A DNA stretch of 64,000 nucleotides from Dyadobacter sp. NIV53 (GCF_019711195.1 NZ_CP081299.1:2108001-2172000), one strand, 5' to 3'. Positions 17,595 to 27,396 are shown, counted from the first letter of the stretch. Numbers and translations: made by a program. The notes: generated by a model from the sequence alone, not told the origin.

Positions 17595-20500
17595 ATGTTT
17601 AAATCTTTCCAAACCCAACACTTAAAAATCTTTATCGCCGGGTTGCTTCTTATAAGCTACGCCGGATTTGGGCAGTCGCAGAACATTTCGGGCAAGGTAA
17701 CATCACCGAACGACCAGTCTCCTTTGCCTGGAATCAATGTTTTGGTTAAAAATGGTACGGCCGGGACGTCTACAAATGCAGAAGGTGTTTATGAAATTCA
17801 GGCTGGTGAGGACGCAATTCTTGTTTTTTCAGCAATCGGGTATCTTTCACAGGAAATTCCTGTAAAACGCAGAACGCAGATCAATGTCCAGATCAGTGAT
17901 GACACCCGCCAATTGAATGAACTGGTCGTGGTGGGTTACGGAACGCAAAAGAAAAGGGACATTACCGGTTCCGTCAGTTCGCTGGACAGCCGGGATTTCA
18001 ACAAAGGTGTCCAGACTTCCGTTGACCAGCTTATTTCCGGCCGTTCTGCGGGTGTGCAGGTTACGCAGGCCAGTTCCGAACCGGGCGGAGGTGTGTCGAT
18101 CCGGATCCGTGGTGCGAATTCGATCAACGCTAACAATGAGCCGCTTTATGTGATTGACGGTCTGCCGATCAACAATTCTGCTGTGGTACCAAGCTCTACG
18201 GTAGTAACGGAATCTGCCCCTAGAAATCCTTTGAACGCATTGAACCCCAATGATATAGAGTCCGTAGAAATACTGAAAGACGCTTCGGCAACGGCAATTT
18301 ACGGCTCGCGCGGCGCGAATGGCGTAATCCTGATCACAACAAAAAAAGGAACGAAGGGAAAACTGAACGTTAATTATTCAGTATCAGGCGGTGTTTCCAA
18401 AGTGGCGAAAACAGTACCGATGCTGGATGCAAAACAATACATCAGTCTGCTCAATGACCTACGTGCTGATCAGAAACAACAGCCCGAATTCACAAGCGAA
18501 CAAATAGCGCAGATCGGCAACGGAACCGACTGGCAAAAGGAGATTTTCAGAACTGGCTCTGTTCAGAATCATCAGCTGAGTTTTTCAGGAGGCCAGGATA
18601 AATTCAGCTATTACGCTTCCCTTAATTATCTGGACCAGAAGGGTGTGGTGATTAGTTCGGGGATCAAAAAATACGTGGGCCGTGTCAACCTGAATTACAC
18701 CGATGATAAATTCAAATTCGGTTTGAGCCTGAATTCCAGTAATGTAAAAGATGATTTTGTGCCAAACGGCGTAAGTGTGAATGAGGGTGCAGGTATTATT
18801 AATACGGCCATTTTCCAGGATCCGACATTGGCTATCAAAAATGCGAACGGAACCTGGGCACAAACGCAAATTGTAAACCTGGAAAACCCGCTCGGACTTG
18901 CTAATGAAGTGAAGGATTTCGCATCGTCCAACCGGACTTTCGGCTGTGTGTTCGCCGAATATTTCTTTTTGCCGGAATTATCAGCCAAGATCAATGTTGG
19001 TACTGACAGCCAGGATTCGCGCCGGGATATTTTTACGTCACGTCTGACAAAAAGAGCGGAGGGAACGAAAGGTGTTGCGAGTGTACTGACCAGCAATTCG
19101 AGCAACAGCCTTATCGAATTTACGGCCCGCTATAACAAAGCACTGAATAAAAACAACCAGATTGAAGTACTTGGCGGCTACACCTACCAGGAATTTGAGG
19201 TTCGCTCACTTTCTGCCGGTGCACAAAATTTTCCGCTGGATGCACTTCTGACCGACAACCTTGGCGCTGGCTCGCAAAGCACTTTTTCTCTGGGTTCGGG
19301 CCGCACAAAAAATCAGCTCCTCTCCTACCTCGGACGCGTTAATTACAATCTGTATGACAAATATCTGTTAACTGCATCGATCAGAGCCGATGGTTCTTCC
19401 CGGTTTGGTGACAACAAAAAGTATGGTATTTTCCCTTCCGTGGCTTTGGGATGGAGATTAAAAGACGAAATTTTCCTGAAAAACATTAATACGATTACTG
19501 ACCTGAAATTCCGTGCCAGTTACGGATTGACCGGTAACCAGGACATTGGAAGTTATAATTCATTGGTGCTGCTTGGGCCACAGGGACAGGCCATTTTTGA
19601 CGGAACGCCTTATGTAGGGATTTCGACAACGCAGCTCCCGAATCCGGATCTGAAATGGGAAACCACGACCCAGCTCGATCTGGGTGTGGACTTTGGTTTG
19701 TTTGAAAACCGACTGACGGGTAGCGTCGATTATTTTGACAAACAAACAAAAGACCTGCTCCTGCAACTTCCGATTCCGCGCACGACCGGTTTCACTTCTA
19801 CTTTTAAAAATGTGGGTGGTTTAAAAAATTCCGGTTTTGAATTCAGTCTGACTTCGATCAATATTACAGCGCCTTTCACATGGCGGTCGTCGGCAAATTT
19901 CTCAGTTGTCAAAAACAAAGTGACCGATCTTGGAACATTGCCCCTCATTCTGGGTGGTTCGGCCGGCTTCACCAATGATTTTACCATCATTCGCAAAGGT
20001 GATCCTTTGAATGCCTACTACGGGTATATCGTCGATGGGGTTTTTCAGCAGGGAGACGATATTGCCAAATCGGCGCAACCATTATCGCGCCCGGGTGAAT
20101 ACAAATACCGGGATGTTAACAAGGATGGTACCATCAATTCGGCCGACCGGACCATTCTTGGCTCTCCATTCCCGAAATTCACTTACGGGCTCAACAACGA
20201 TATTACTTACAAATCCTTCAACTTTTCGTTTTTCTTCCAGGGCGTACAAGGCAACAAAATGTTCAACCTGAACCGTACAGAATCCGAAAACCCGATTTCA
20301 TTCCGCAGAAACCGTCTGGAAGAAACTTATACGGATCGCTGGACACCGACCAATCCGACCAATAAAAATTCCTCTGCCATCCCCGTTGCAGTTTCTTATA
20401 CGAGTAACGTGAACAGCCGCGCCGTGGAAAACGCGTCCTATTTGAGGTTGAAAACGGTTCAGCTGACTTACAATTTTCCTACCGGAAAGTGGAAAAGTGT

Positions 20501-20666
20501 TCGTGGGGTACAGGTATATGTAACAGCGCAAAACTTGTTTACGATTACCAAATACACTGGGTTTGATCCCGAAGTAAGTGCTTTTGGAACTTCGAACGTC
20601 CGGGCGGATTATAACGCATTTCCGTTATCGCGCACCTTCACAGCCGGCCTGAGTATCAATCTTTAA
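17595..20666 (+). CDS. SusC-like TonB-dependent outer-membrane transporter (sulfatase locus)
   Basis: A 1023-residue receptor with a signal peptide ending GFGQ. Then come a CarboxypepD_reg-like domain (ISGKVTSPNDQSPLPGINVLVKNGTAGTSTNAEG), the linker NELVVVGYGTQKKRDITGSVSSL, a plug domain with IRIRGANSINANNEPLYVIDGLP and VEILKDASATAIYGSRGANGVILITTKKG, and a barrel ending FTAGLSINL. It is intact and of normal length. A SusD gene follows after 13 bases and two sulfatases come next, so the ligand is likely a sulfated glycan or sulfated plant or soil metabolite. Confidence 0.9.
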   Translation: MFKSFQTQHLKIFIAGLLLISYAGFGQSQNISGKVTSPNDQSPLPGINVLVKNGTAGTSTNAEGVYEIQAGEDAILVFSAIGYLSQEIPVKRRTQINVQISDDTRQLNELVVVGYGTQKKRDITGSVSSLDSRDFNKGVQTSVDQLISGRSAGVQVTQASSEPGGGVSIRIRGANSINANNEPLYVIDGLPINNSAVVPSSTVVTESAPRNPLNALNPNDIESVEILKDASATAIYGSRGANGVILITTKKGTKGKLNVNYSVSGGVSKVAKTVPMLDAKQYISLLNDLRADQKQQPEFTSEQIAQIGNGTDWQKEIFRTGSVQNHQLSFSGGQDKFSYYASLNYLDQKGVVISSGIKKYVGRVNLNYTDDKFKFGLSLNSSNVKDDFVPNGVSVNEGAGIINTAIFQDPTLAIKNANGTWAQTQIVNLENPLGLANEVKDFASSNRTFGCVFAEYFFLPELSAKINVGTDSQDSRRDIFTSRLTKRAEGTKGVASVLTSNSSNSLIEFTARYNKALNKNNQIEVLGGYTYQEFEVRSLSAGAQNFPLDALLTDNLGAGSQSTFSLGSGRTKNQLLSYLGRVNYNLYDKYLLTASIRADGSSRFGDNKKYGIFPSVALGWRLKDEIFLKNINTITDLKFRASYGLTGNQDIGSYNSLVLLGPQGQAIFDGTPYVGISTTQLPNPDLKWETTTQLDLGVDFGLFENRLTGSVDYFDKQTKDLLLQLPIPRTTGFTSTFKNVGGLKNSGFEFSLTSINITAPFTWRSSANFSVVKNKVTDLGTLPLILGGSAGFTNDFTIIRKGDPLNAYYGYIVDGVFQQGDDIAKSAQPLSRPGEYKYRDVNKDGTINSADRTILGSPFPKFTYGLNNDITYKSFNFSFFFQGVQGNKMFNLNRTESENPISFRRNRLEETYTDRWTPTNPTNKNSSAIPVAVSYTSNVNSRAVENASYLRLKTVQLTYNFPTGKWKSVRGVQVYVTAQNLFTITKYTGFDPEVSAFGTSNVRADYNAFPLSRTFTAGLSINL

Positions 20667-20679
20667 CCTGATCAAAACA

Positions 20680-22109
20680 ATGAAAAAATTAATATATATA
20701 TTTTTACTGCTGAACGTACTATCGTGCAGCAAGCCGCTGGAAGAACAGGTTTTTTCCTCCTTTGGCCCCAATAATTTCTTCAAAACGGCCGACGACGCCG
20801 AAGCACTTCTGAACGCAGCCTATTCGCTTGAACAGAAACAGGGAACCGATGGATTCAGGAATATTTTCGTGATGGCCGAAGTAACTACCGACATGATCAT
20901 TATCCGTGAAGGCGGGCTTCGGGGACTGGCACAACCTTTGGAAGATTTTACCTGGAATGCGTCACACGAGTTTTTCGATGTTGGCTGGACGCGTTATTAC
21001 AGCGGGATTTACCGGGCAAATGTCGCAATCGACAATGTTCCGACAATTGATTTCGATGAAGAAAGAAAAAACAGATCGTGGCCGAAGCAAGGTTTCTGCG
21101 TGCAAGCGGATACATTTATTTATACGACCTTTTCGGGCCTACCCCAATCATTACCAGCAGTATAAGCAACAGCGCAGACCGTCCGTCACGCGCTACGAAA
21201 GAGGAATTTATCAAATTTGTAACGGACGAACTGACTGCGGTGAGTGAAATTTTACCAGTTACGCCTAAGCAGTACGGACGTGCAACCAAAGGTGCGGCAC
21301 TTGCATTTTTGACCAAGTTTTACTTGAATAACAAGGATTGGGCAAAAGCAAATGAAACTGCACAAAAGGTGATCGACCTGAATACATACAGCCTTTTTAA
21401 TGCCACCAACAGAGCTGATCTATTCAAGATCGCGAACGAAAAAAACAGTGAGTTTATTTATGTGAGGCCTCATATTGCACAGCCCGGACTTGGTACCAAT
21501 TACCTTCCGCATGCAGCGCCACCAAACTATAAATTCAAGGGTGCAGCGAAGGCAAATTACGCCACGCAGTTCAAAACGCTCTCCGCATTTTACGATTCAT
21601 TTGATCCAAAGGACCAGCGTCGTGGGGTATTTTTGACTGAATATGATGACCTGAGCGGTAAACATATTGTACTCGGACAGGATGATAAGCGCAGTTTCAA
21701 GTTCGAAGAAGACCTTCCGGCAACGGCGGCTGATATGGGAAATGACTTCCCGGTAGTTCGTTATGCCGATATTCTTTTAAGTAAAGCTGAGGCATTAAAT
21801 GAATTGAACGGCCCGACACAGGAATCGATTGAGCTGATCAATCAGGTTCGGTTAAAAGCGGGAGTTGATGCGATAAAGCTGGCAGAATTTGCTTCAAAAG
21901 ATCTTTTGCGGGCGCATATTCTGAAAGAAAGAGGCTGGGAATTTTTCACCGAAGAATTACGCCGCCAGGACCTGATCCGTCACGGAAAATTCATAGAACT
22001 GGCAAAAGGCAGAGGCAAAGTAGCCTTTGATTATCAGATTCTGTTCCCGCTGCCCCAAAGCGAAATCGACCGCAATCCAAATTTGAAGCAGAATGACGGG
22101 TATAAGTAA
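20680..22109 (+). CDS. SusD/RagB-like lipoprotein, frameshifted at an A6 tract
   Basis: Two frames (20680-21165 and 21078-22109) give one SusD of about 476 residues. The first carries a lipoprotein signal ending VLSC and the SusD N-terminus FSSFGPNNFFKTADDAEALLNAAYS. It derails at ERKNRSWPKQ. One extra A in the A6 run at about 21066-21071 yields ERKKQIVAEARFLRASGYIYLYDLFGP, the family's classic A-E-A-(K/R)-F-L-R-A motif. The context A_AAA_AAC is a slippery heptamer. The second frame ends normally with FPLPQSEIDRNPNLKQNDGYK. It is partner of the SusC encoded just upstream. An assembly error is the simplest reading. Confidence 0.75.
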
Positions 22110-22170
22110 GGAGAGTGTCAGGATATTGCACAGTAATACAATTTAAACTTAAACACTTGCGATTGTAAAA

Positions 22171-23733
22171 ATGAATCAGTTCGTACCTCCGTTTAGAGGT
22201 TTAATGATGTTGGCGATTTTGCTGATATCCGTCCACTTTCTATCCGCCCAAAGCCAAAAACCTCAAAAACCAAACATCATCGTTTTTCTGGTTGATGATA
22301 TGGGTTGGCAGGATACTTCTGTTCCGTTTTGGACCAGGGTTACGGATTTGAACAAGAAATATCATACACCCAACATGGAACGGCTGGCCCGGGAAGGGAT
22401 GAAATTTACCAACGCTTACGCCATGCCGGTCTGCACTCCTACCCGTGTGAGTTTGATGACCGGCGTGAATGCGGCCCACCACCGTGTAACGCATTGGACG
22501 TCACCCAACCAGAACACCAATACGGATTATGCCGATACGACACTCAACTTTGTGGACTGGAACATCAATGGTTTTAGTCCGGTTGCAAATGTTCCTCATA
22601 CGTTTTATGGAACAGCGTTGCCTGCAATACTCAGCGGGAACGGATATTACACCGTGCACAGCGGAAAGGCACATTTTGGTTCGGCAGGAACGCCCGGTTC
22701 CAATCCGGTCAATGTTGGTTTTCAGGTCAATATTGCTGGAAATGAGATTGGACATCCAGCGAGTTATCTGGGTAAAAACAATTATGATAAAGTAGTAAAC
22801 GGAAAGTCAAACCGCAATGCAGTTCCGGGACTTGAAAAGTATCATGGAACCGATGTTTTCCTGAGTGATGCCATTACAACAGAGGCATTAAAGGCACTTG
22901 AAAAACCAGTTTCAGAGAAAAATCCCTTCTTTTTATATCTCGCACATTACGCCGTACACGTTCCGCTGGATGCTGATAAACGTTTTACAGACAAATACTT
23001 AAAAGCAGGATTAGACAGCACGGAAGCAAAATACGCTGCGCTGATCGAAGGAATGGATAAAAGTCTTGGTGATGTTTTGAAATTTCTGGATGATAAAAAA
23101 CTGGCAGACAATACGGTCATTATTTTCATGTCCGACAATGGCGGTTTGAGTACAACACCTGCACGCGGCGGAAAAGCGTGGACGCACAATTTACCTTTAA
23201 AAGCAGGTAAAGGTTCGGTTTATGAAGGTGGCATACGTGAGCCAATGCTGGTGCGCTGGCCGGGTGTAGTGAAGCCGCAAACTGTTGCTGAGCAATACGT
23301 GATCGTTGAGGATTTCTTTCCGACCATCCTGGATATTGCCGGAATAAAAAACCCCGGACTTGTTCAGCAGATTGACGGCAAAAGTTTTTTGCCTGTACTG
23401 AAAAATCCTGCTCTTATCGACAATGAACGCGAACTGGTGTGGCATCACCCGAACCGCTGGATTCCTTCCGAAGGGCCAAATATCCATTTTTCAAGTGCTT
23501 TCAGAAAAGGAGACTGGAAACTGATCTACGATTACCGGAAAAGCAAACTGGAACTATACAACCTGAAAAACGACATTGGCGAACTGAACGACGTGGCTGC
23601 TGCAAACCCGGAAAGGGTGAAACAACTGGCGGGATTATTCACGGCCCAATTAAAAAAATGGGACGCCCAGCTTCCGGTTTTCAAGAAAACGGGTAAACAG
23701 GTGGCATGGCCGGATGAGATTGCATCCAAATAA
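22171..23733 (+). CDS. Secreted S1-family sulfatase (CTPTR type)
   Basis: A 520-residue arylsulfatase-like protein with a signal peptide ending FLSAQ. PNIIVFLVDDMGWQD supplies the N-terminal metal-binding aspartates. VCTPTRVSLMTG carries the C-x-P-x-R motif with C88 as the residue converted to formylglycine. FMSDNGG and GKGSVYEGGIREPMLVRWPG are the usual later blocks. It hydrolyses sulfate esters in the periplasm or at the surface. It sits 61 bases after SusD and 26 bases before a second sulfatase, so the two probably act on different sulfate positions of one ligand. A functional maturase must be encoded elsewhere. Confidence 0.88.
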   Translation: MNQFVPPFRGLMMLAILLISVHFLSAQSQKPQKPNIIVFLVDDMGWQDTSVPFWTRVTDLNKKYHTPNMERLAREGMKFTNAYAMPVCTPTRVSLMTGVNAAHHRVTHWTSPNQNTNTDYADTTLNFVDWNINGFSPVANVPHTFYGTALPAILSGNGYYTVHSGKAHFGSAGTPGSNPVNVGFQVNIAGNEIGHPASYLGKNNYDKVVNGKSNRNAVPGLEKYHGTDVFLSDAITTEALKALEKPVSEKNPFFLYLAHYAVHVPLDADKRFTDKYLKAGLDSTEAKYAALIEGMDKSLGDVLKFLDDKKLADNTVIIFMSDNGGLSTTPARGGKAWTHNLPLKAGKGSVYEGGIREPMLVRWPGVVKPQTVAEQYVIVEDFFPTILDIAGIKNPGLVQQIDGKSFLPVLKNPALIDNERELVWHHPNRWIPSEGPNIHFSSAFRKGDWKLIYDYRKSKLELYNLKNDIGELNDVAAANPERVKQLAGLFTAQLKKWDAQLPVFKKTGKQVAWPDEIASK

Positions 23734-23759
23734 AAAATTGTCTTTTATAAACGATTGAA

Positions 23760-25166
23760 ATGAAAAAATATACTTTTTTAGTCCTCCTGATTGCGCAAGT
23801 GCTAAATGCGAAAACGGGCTTTTCCCAAGCCGGCAAACAACCCAATTTCATTATTATTCTGGCCGACGACCTGGGTTATGGTGATCTGAGTTCCTACGGG
23901 CATCCAACGATCCGAACTCCGAATCTGGATAAAATGGCTTTGGAAGGCACACGTTTTACACAGTTTTATGTGGCTGCCAATGTTTGTTCACCCAGCCGTG
24001 CGGCGCTGCTGACAGGACGATTACCAATCCGAAACGGTGTTTTTGGAACAAACAGTGCAAACAAAGTTTTCTTTACCAATTCAACAAGCGGACTGCCACA
24101 CCGGGAAACTACACTGGCCAAAGCGCTAAAAGGAAAAGGTTACCAAACCGCTATTGTCGGCAAATGGCACCTTGGCTCGTTGCCTCAATTCCTGCCGCTG
24201 AACTACGGTTTCGACTCCTATTTTGGTATTCCCTACTCCAATGACATGGGTAAAGAAGGGTTTATGGCTCCCAGACCAGGCAGCCCGGTAACATCAAACA
24301 ATCCCGTTTTGCCACTTTACCGTAATGAAAAAGTGCTCGAGACGGAACCCGACCAGAATCTTTTGACCAAACGTTTCACTGCCGAGGTTACTGACCTGAT
24401 CACAAAAAATAAAAACAAACCATTTTTTATCTACTATGCAAGCCCATTTCCACATGTTCCGTTACACGCTTCGCCTGATTTTGCGGGCAAAAGCAAACGT
24501 GGGCCATATGGCGATGTGGTTGAAGAACTGGACTGGAGTGTTGGACAAGTGCTCAATAAACTGAAAGAACTGAAACTGGACAAAAACACGTTTGTCGTCT
24601 TTTTAAGCGATAACGGCCCATGGCTGATGAAATCCCTTATTGATGAAAACGGTGGTTCTTCGGGCCTGTTGTATGAAGCAAAAGCCTCCACGTATGAAGG
24701 TGGAATGCGCGTTCCGGCAATTGCCTGGATGCCGGGAACGGTTAAAAACCAAATTTCCTCAGCTGTCGCGACTTCCATGGATCTTTATCCGACAATCCTT
24801 GGGCTGGCCGGTGTAGAAATTCCGAAAGACAAGCCTTTGGACGGTAATAACATCAAAGATCTGCTGACAGGTAAGACCGATAAAGTGACTGATATTGTTT
24901 ATTTCTACGATGCCAATCAACTTTATGCCATTCGGAAAGGAGCATATAAAGCTCATTTTCAAACGAATGCTTCTTATTCACAAAAACCCGCTGAGACTCA
25001 TAATCCGCCATTATTATACAACTTAGAACACGATCCGTCAGAGAAATTTGAAATAGGAAAAAAGCATCCCGAGATCATTGCGGAACTAACCGCTGCATTT
25101 AAAAAGCATGTAGAAAGTGTGGTACCGGTTGAAGCGGAACTTGATAAGAGGGAGGCTAAAAAGTGA
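23760..25166 (+). CDS. Secreted S1-family sulfatase (CSPSR type)
   Basis: A 468-residue arylsulfatase A-like protein with a signal peptide ending TGFSQ. The N-terminal metal motif is IILADDLGYGDLSSYG. The activation motif is NVCSPSRAALLTGRLPIRNG with C76 as formylglycine precursor. IVGKWHLG and FLSDNGPWL match the family's substrate and metal blocks. It differs from its neighbour in its activation motif and is about 50 residues shorter, which supports a different regiospecificity. It closes the sulfatase locus; a Crp/Fnr gene follows after a spacer of about 80 bases. Confidence 0.88.
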   Translation: MKKYTFLVLLIAQVLNAKTGFSQAGKQPNFIIILADDLGYGDLSSYGHPTIRTPNLDKMALEGTRFTQFYVAANVCSPSRAALLTGRLPIRNGVFGTNSANKVFFTNSTSGLPHRETTLAKALKGKGYQTAIVGKWHLGSLPQFLPLNYGFDSYFGIPYSNDMGKEGFMAPRPGSPVTSNNPVLPLYRNEKVLETEPDQNLLTKRFTAEVTDLITKNKNKPFFIYYASPFPHVPLHASPDFAGKSKRGPYGDVVEELDWSVGQVLNKLKELKLDKNTFVVFLSDNGPWLMKSLIDENGGSSGLLYEAKASTYEGGMRVPAIAWMPGTVKNQISSAVATSMDLYPTILGLAGVEIPKDKPLDGNNIKDLLTGKTDKVTDIVYFYDANQLYAIRKGAYKAHFQTNASYSQKPAETHNPPLLYNLEHDPSEKFEIGKKHPEIIAELTAAFKKHVESVVPVEAELDKREAKK

Positions 25167-25200
25167 CATTCAAAACAGATAACTGCTATTTTTACTCAAC

Positions 25201-25208
25201 TAAATTTG
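25201..25208 (+). promoter_or_regulatory. Putative -7 element for the Crp/Fnr gene
   Basis: TAAATTTG fits the Bacteroidota TAnnTTTG -7 consensus and lies 35 bases before the start codon at 25244. No convincing TTG -33 element is seen. Confidence 0.4.
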
Positions 25209-25243
25209 ACATACAACAAACCATAAATTTTATTCCTACTTGA

Positions 25244-25803
25244 ATGAATTTTGAAAAGATCATTACGGATGTGAAGATGGTCCCAATTACTTCGTTGGCA
25301 AAACTCAGGGAAATTACCACAGAGAAAGAATATCGTAAAGGTGATTTCCTTTTCAGGGAAGGTAAGACCAACAATAACATTTACTTTATTGGCCAGGGAA
25401 TAGCAAGGGCTTTTGTTTATCATGAGCATCGCGAAGTAACTTTTTGGTTTGCACAGGAAGGCGACCCGCTGCTCTCGATCCAAAGTTATGTAGACAATCT
25501 CCCGGGCTACGAAAACATTGAACTTCTGGAAGACTGCGTTTTATTTCAGCTAAAAAAAATGATCTGGAAAAACTATACAATGAAGATATACACTTGGCGA
25601 ACTGGGGCCGCAGGTTAGCGGACAAATCTTTTGTGGATACTGAAAAAAGGCTGATTTCACGCCAGTTCAAAAGTTCTGTCGAACGCTATCACGAACTGTT
25701 AAAAAACCAGCCTGTTTTGTTTAAACGGGTTCAATTAAAACTGATTGCTTCGTATTTAGGAATGACACAGGTTACCCTGAGCAGAATCCGCTCAAAACGT
25801 TGA
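25244..25803 (+). CDS. Crp/Fnr-family regulator, frameshifted at an A8 tract
   Basis: Two frames (25244-25618 and 25594-25803) combine into one protein of about 187 residues. The first has the cyclic-nucleotide-binding-like beta barrel (EYRKGDFLFREGKTNNNIYFIGQGIARAFVYHEHREVTFWF). It leaves frame at QLKKMIWKNYTMK. One extra A in the A8 run at about 25552-25559 gives QLKKNDLEKLYNEDIHLANWGRRLADKSF and joins the second frame, which ends in a helix-turn-helix (LIASYLGMTQVTLSRIRSKR). Bacteroidota members of this group often sit next to transporters or oxidoreductases that they control. Here the next gene is a small exporter. The effector is unknown. Confidence 0.7.
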
Positions 25804-25819
25804 TTGGGTCATCCTGACG

Positions 25820-25851
25820 CGGTCTGCGTGACCCGGTCTGCGCGACCCGGT
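25820..25851. repeat. 14-base GC-rich tandem repeat, 2.3 copies
   Basis: CGGTCTGCGTGACC at 25820-25833 is followed by CGGTCTGCGCGACC at 25834-25847 and a partial CGGT. GGGTCA at 25806 can also pair with TGACCC at 25829, so the segment may fold as a terminator behind the Crp/Fnr gene. It stands out by GC content from the surrounding sequence. Confidence 0.5.
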
Positions 25852-25903
25852 ACCCTTACTTCATTATTTAACATTGGTAAAGTGTATTGACAATTCGCAG
25901 CTC

Positions 25904-25911
25904 TAATTTTG
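25904..25911 (+). promoter_or_regulatory. Putative -7 element for the SMR exporter gene
   Basis: TAATTTTG fits TAnnTTTG and lies 20 bases before the ATG at 25932, so the leader would be very short. A TTG at 25887-25889 is rather close for a -33 element, which could mean activator dependence. Confidence 0.4.
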
Positions 25912-25931
25912 CTCCCTAATCAAAATGAATT

Positions 25932-26258
25932 ATGAGCTGGATATTTGTGTTGATCGCGGGAGCATTTGAAATAGGTTGTACTTTTTGCATGGCAAAGGCC
26001 AGGCAGAGCTCGGGTACTGAAATGAATTATTGGTACGTACTTTTTGCCGTTTGTCTGATGACCAGTATGTTTATGCTCGACAGAGCACTTAAAACAATCC
26101 CAATTGGCACAGCTTATGCCGTTTGGACTGGAATCGGCGCGGTTGGTACTGTAATAGTTGGTATTCTCTTCTTCAAAGAACCTTCAAGCTTCCTGAGAAT
26201 TCTTTTTATTGTGACGCTGATCAGTTCAGTCATAGGGCTAAAATTTGTGTCTCATTAA
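25932..26258 (+). CDS. SMR-family exporter, SugE/Gdx-like
   Basis: A 108-residue four-helix membrane protein. E13 in the first helix is the conserved proton- and substrate-binding glutamate. The stretch LKTIPIGTAYAVWTGIGAVGTVIVGILFFKEP closely follows the SugE/Gdx subgroup, whose known substrates are guanidinium ions, rather than the QacE/EmrE multidrug subgroup. It functions as an antiparallel dimer in the inner membrane. It lies downstream of the Crp/Fnr regulator on the same strand, a common pairing, with its own putative promoter. Confidence 0.8.
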   Translation: MSWIFVLIAGAFEIGCTFCMAKARQSSGTEMNYWYVLFAVCLMTSMFMLDRALKTIPIGTAYAVWTGIGAVGTVIVGILFFKEPSSFLRILFIVTLISSVIGLKFVSH

Positions 26259-26286
26259 GTTTCTATTCCAGTTAAGGAAAAAATTG

Positions 26287-26325
26287 GCCGTTTAAACAAA
26301 GTAAATTCAGCCGTTTAAACAAAGT
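26287..26325 (+). promoter_or_regulatory. Two 16-base direct repeats upstream of an SDR gene (activator site)
   Basis: GCCGTTTAAACAAAGT occurs identically at 26287-26302 and 26310-26325, a 23-base period or about two helical turns. The repeats end 20 bases before a TAnnTTTG element. That spacing and the lack of a -33 TTG are what an AraC-type activator site would look like. An AraC-family gene lies nearby at 28896. Confidence 0.6.
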
Positions 26326-26344
26326 CGTCCGCCGAAAGACCAGC

Positions 26345-26352
26345 TACTTTTG
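26345..26352 (+). promoter_or_regulatory. Putative -7 element of the SDR/aldo-keto reductase genes
   Basis: TACTTTTG fits TAnnTTTG and lies 22 bases before the ATG at 26374 and 20 bases after the pair of direct repeats. Confidence 0.5.
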
Positions 26353-26373
26353 TCCTAACGAAATAATAAAACA

Positions 26374-27396
26374 ATGGGACAAAACAATTATCAAGGTGCG
26401 TTACAAAAGCCAATAGGTTCGGGCTTCGGAGCATCCTCTACTTCAAAAGAAGTCATCAACGGGATAAATCTGACAGGAAAAGTTGCCATCGTAACGGGTG
26501 GTTATGCCGGGATCGGCCTGGAAACTGTAAAAGTATTTGTGGCTGCCGGTGCAACAATTATTGTACCTGCCAGGGATTTGGAAAAAGCTAAAAAGAATCT
26601 GGAAGGAATTGCGAATGTAGAAATTGAATCGATGGATTTGATGGATCCGGCTTCCATTGATGCATTTGCAGAAAAATTCCTGTCTTCCGGCCGGCCGCTG
26701 CATTTACTGATCAACAATGCGGGCATTATGTGGGTGCCATTAAACAGGGACGCGAGAGGTTATGAATCACATTTTTCCACCAACCATCTTGGGCATTTTC
26801 AGCTTACAGCCAGACTTTGGGAAGCTCTGAAAAAAGCCAACGGTGCAAGGGTCGTGAATGTTTCGTCATGGGGGCACCATTTCTCGCAGGTTCATTTTGA
26901 CGACCCGAATTTTGAAAACCGTGAATACGAGACAAGGATGGGTTACGGACAATCCAAAACGGCCAATATACTTTTCACTTTGGAACTGGACAAAAGAGGA
27001 CAGGAATTCAGCATACGCTCCTATTCGCTTCATCCGGGAGCCATAGTTGAAACGGACTTAGGCAGATTACTTTCGACCGAAGATTTACAAAAACTGGGCG
27101 TTTATGACGAAAATGGGAAGGTAATTTACGACCCGTCAACCGGCAGAAAATCCATCCCGCAAGGAGCTTCAACCACAGTCTGGTGCGCAACAAGCCCGCA
27201 ACTGAATGAAATTGGTGGTGTTTACTGTGAAAATACAGAAGTAGCAGACCTAGACCTCACCAACACCGACCCACGCAAACGAGTACACGGAGTAACGAAA
27301 ATCTTCGGCGTTATGCCTTATTCCCTGGAAGCAGAAAGCGCAGGAAAACTGTGGGCTTTGAGTGAAAAGCTGACGGGAATCGAGTTTTTGGGTTAA
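26374..27396 (+). CDS. Short-chain dehydrogenase/reductase, retinol-dehydrogenase-like
   Basis: A 340-residue SDR, longer than the classical 250 residues. TGGYAGIG is the NAD(P)-binding glycine motif near residue 45, NNAG follows, NVSSWGHH carries the catalytic serine and MGYGQSKTAN the Y-x-x-x-K pair. The C-terminal part resembles WW-domain oxidoreductase/retinol-dehydrogenase-type SDRs. The substrate cannot be told. An aldo/keto reductase and an AraC regulator follow on the same strand, so the three probably form a small carbonyl-detoxification unit driven by the repeat-bearing promoter upstream. Confidence 0.8.
   Translation: MGQNNYQGALQKPIGSGFGASSTSKEVINGINLTGKVAIVTGGYAGIGLETVKVFVAAGATIIVPARDLEKAKKNLEGIANVEIESMDLMDPASIDAFAEKFLSSGRPLHLLINNAGIMWVPLNRDARGYESHFSTNHLGHFQLTARLWEALKKANGARVVNVSSWGHHFSQVHFDDPNFENREYETRMGYGQSKTANILFTLELDKRGQEFSIRSYSLHPGAIVETDLGRLLSTEDLQKLGVYDENGKVIYDPSTGRKSIPQGASTTVWCATSPQLNEIGGVYCENTEVADLDLTNTDPRKRVHGVTKIFGVMPYSLEAESAGKLWALSEKLTGIEFLG

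Noticed and set aside
10089..20531. Open frames of 60-140 codons antisense to, or overlapping, the SusC, SusD and sulfatase genes
   Set aside because: They lie entirely within well-supported genes in other frames, show no family motifs and have atypical composition. They are treated as shadows.
25804..25931. Guanidine riboswitch upstream of the Gdx-like gene
   Set aside because: The GC-rich repeats could fold, but they lie upstream of the putative -7 element at 25904 and the leader would be only about 15 bases. No ykkC-type or mini-ykkC loop pattern was recognised.
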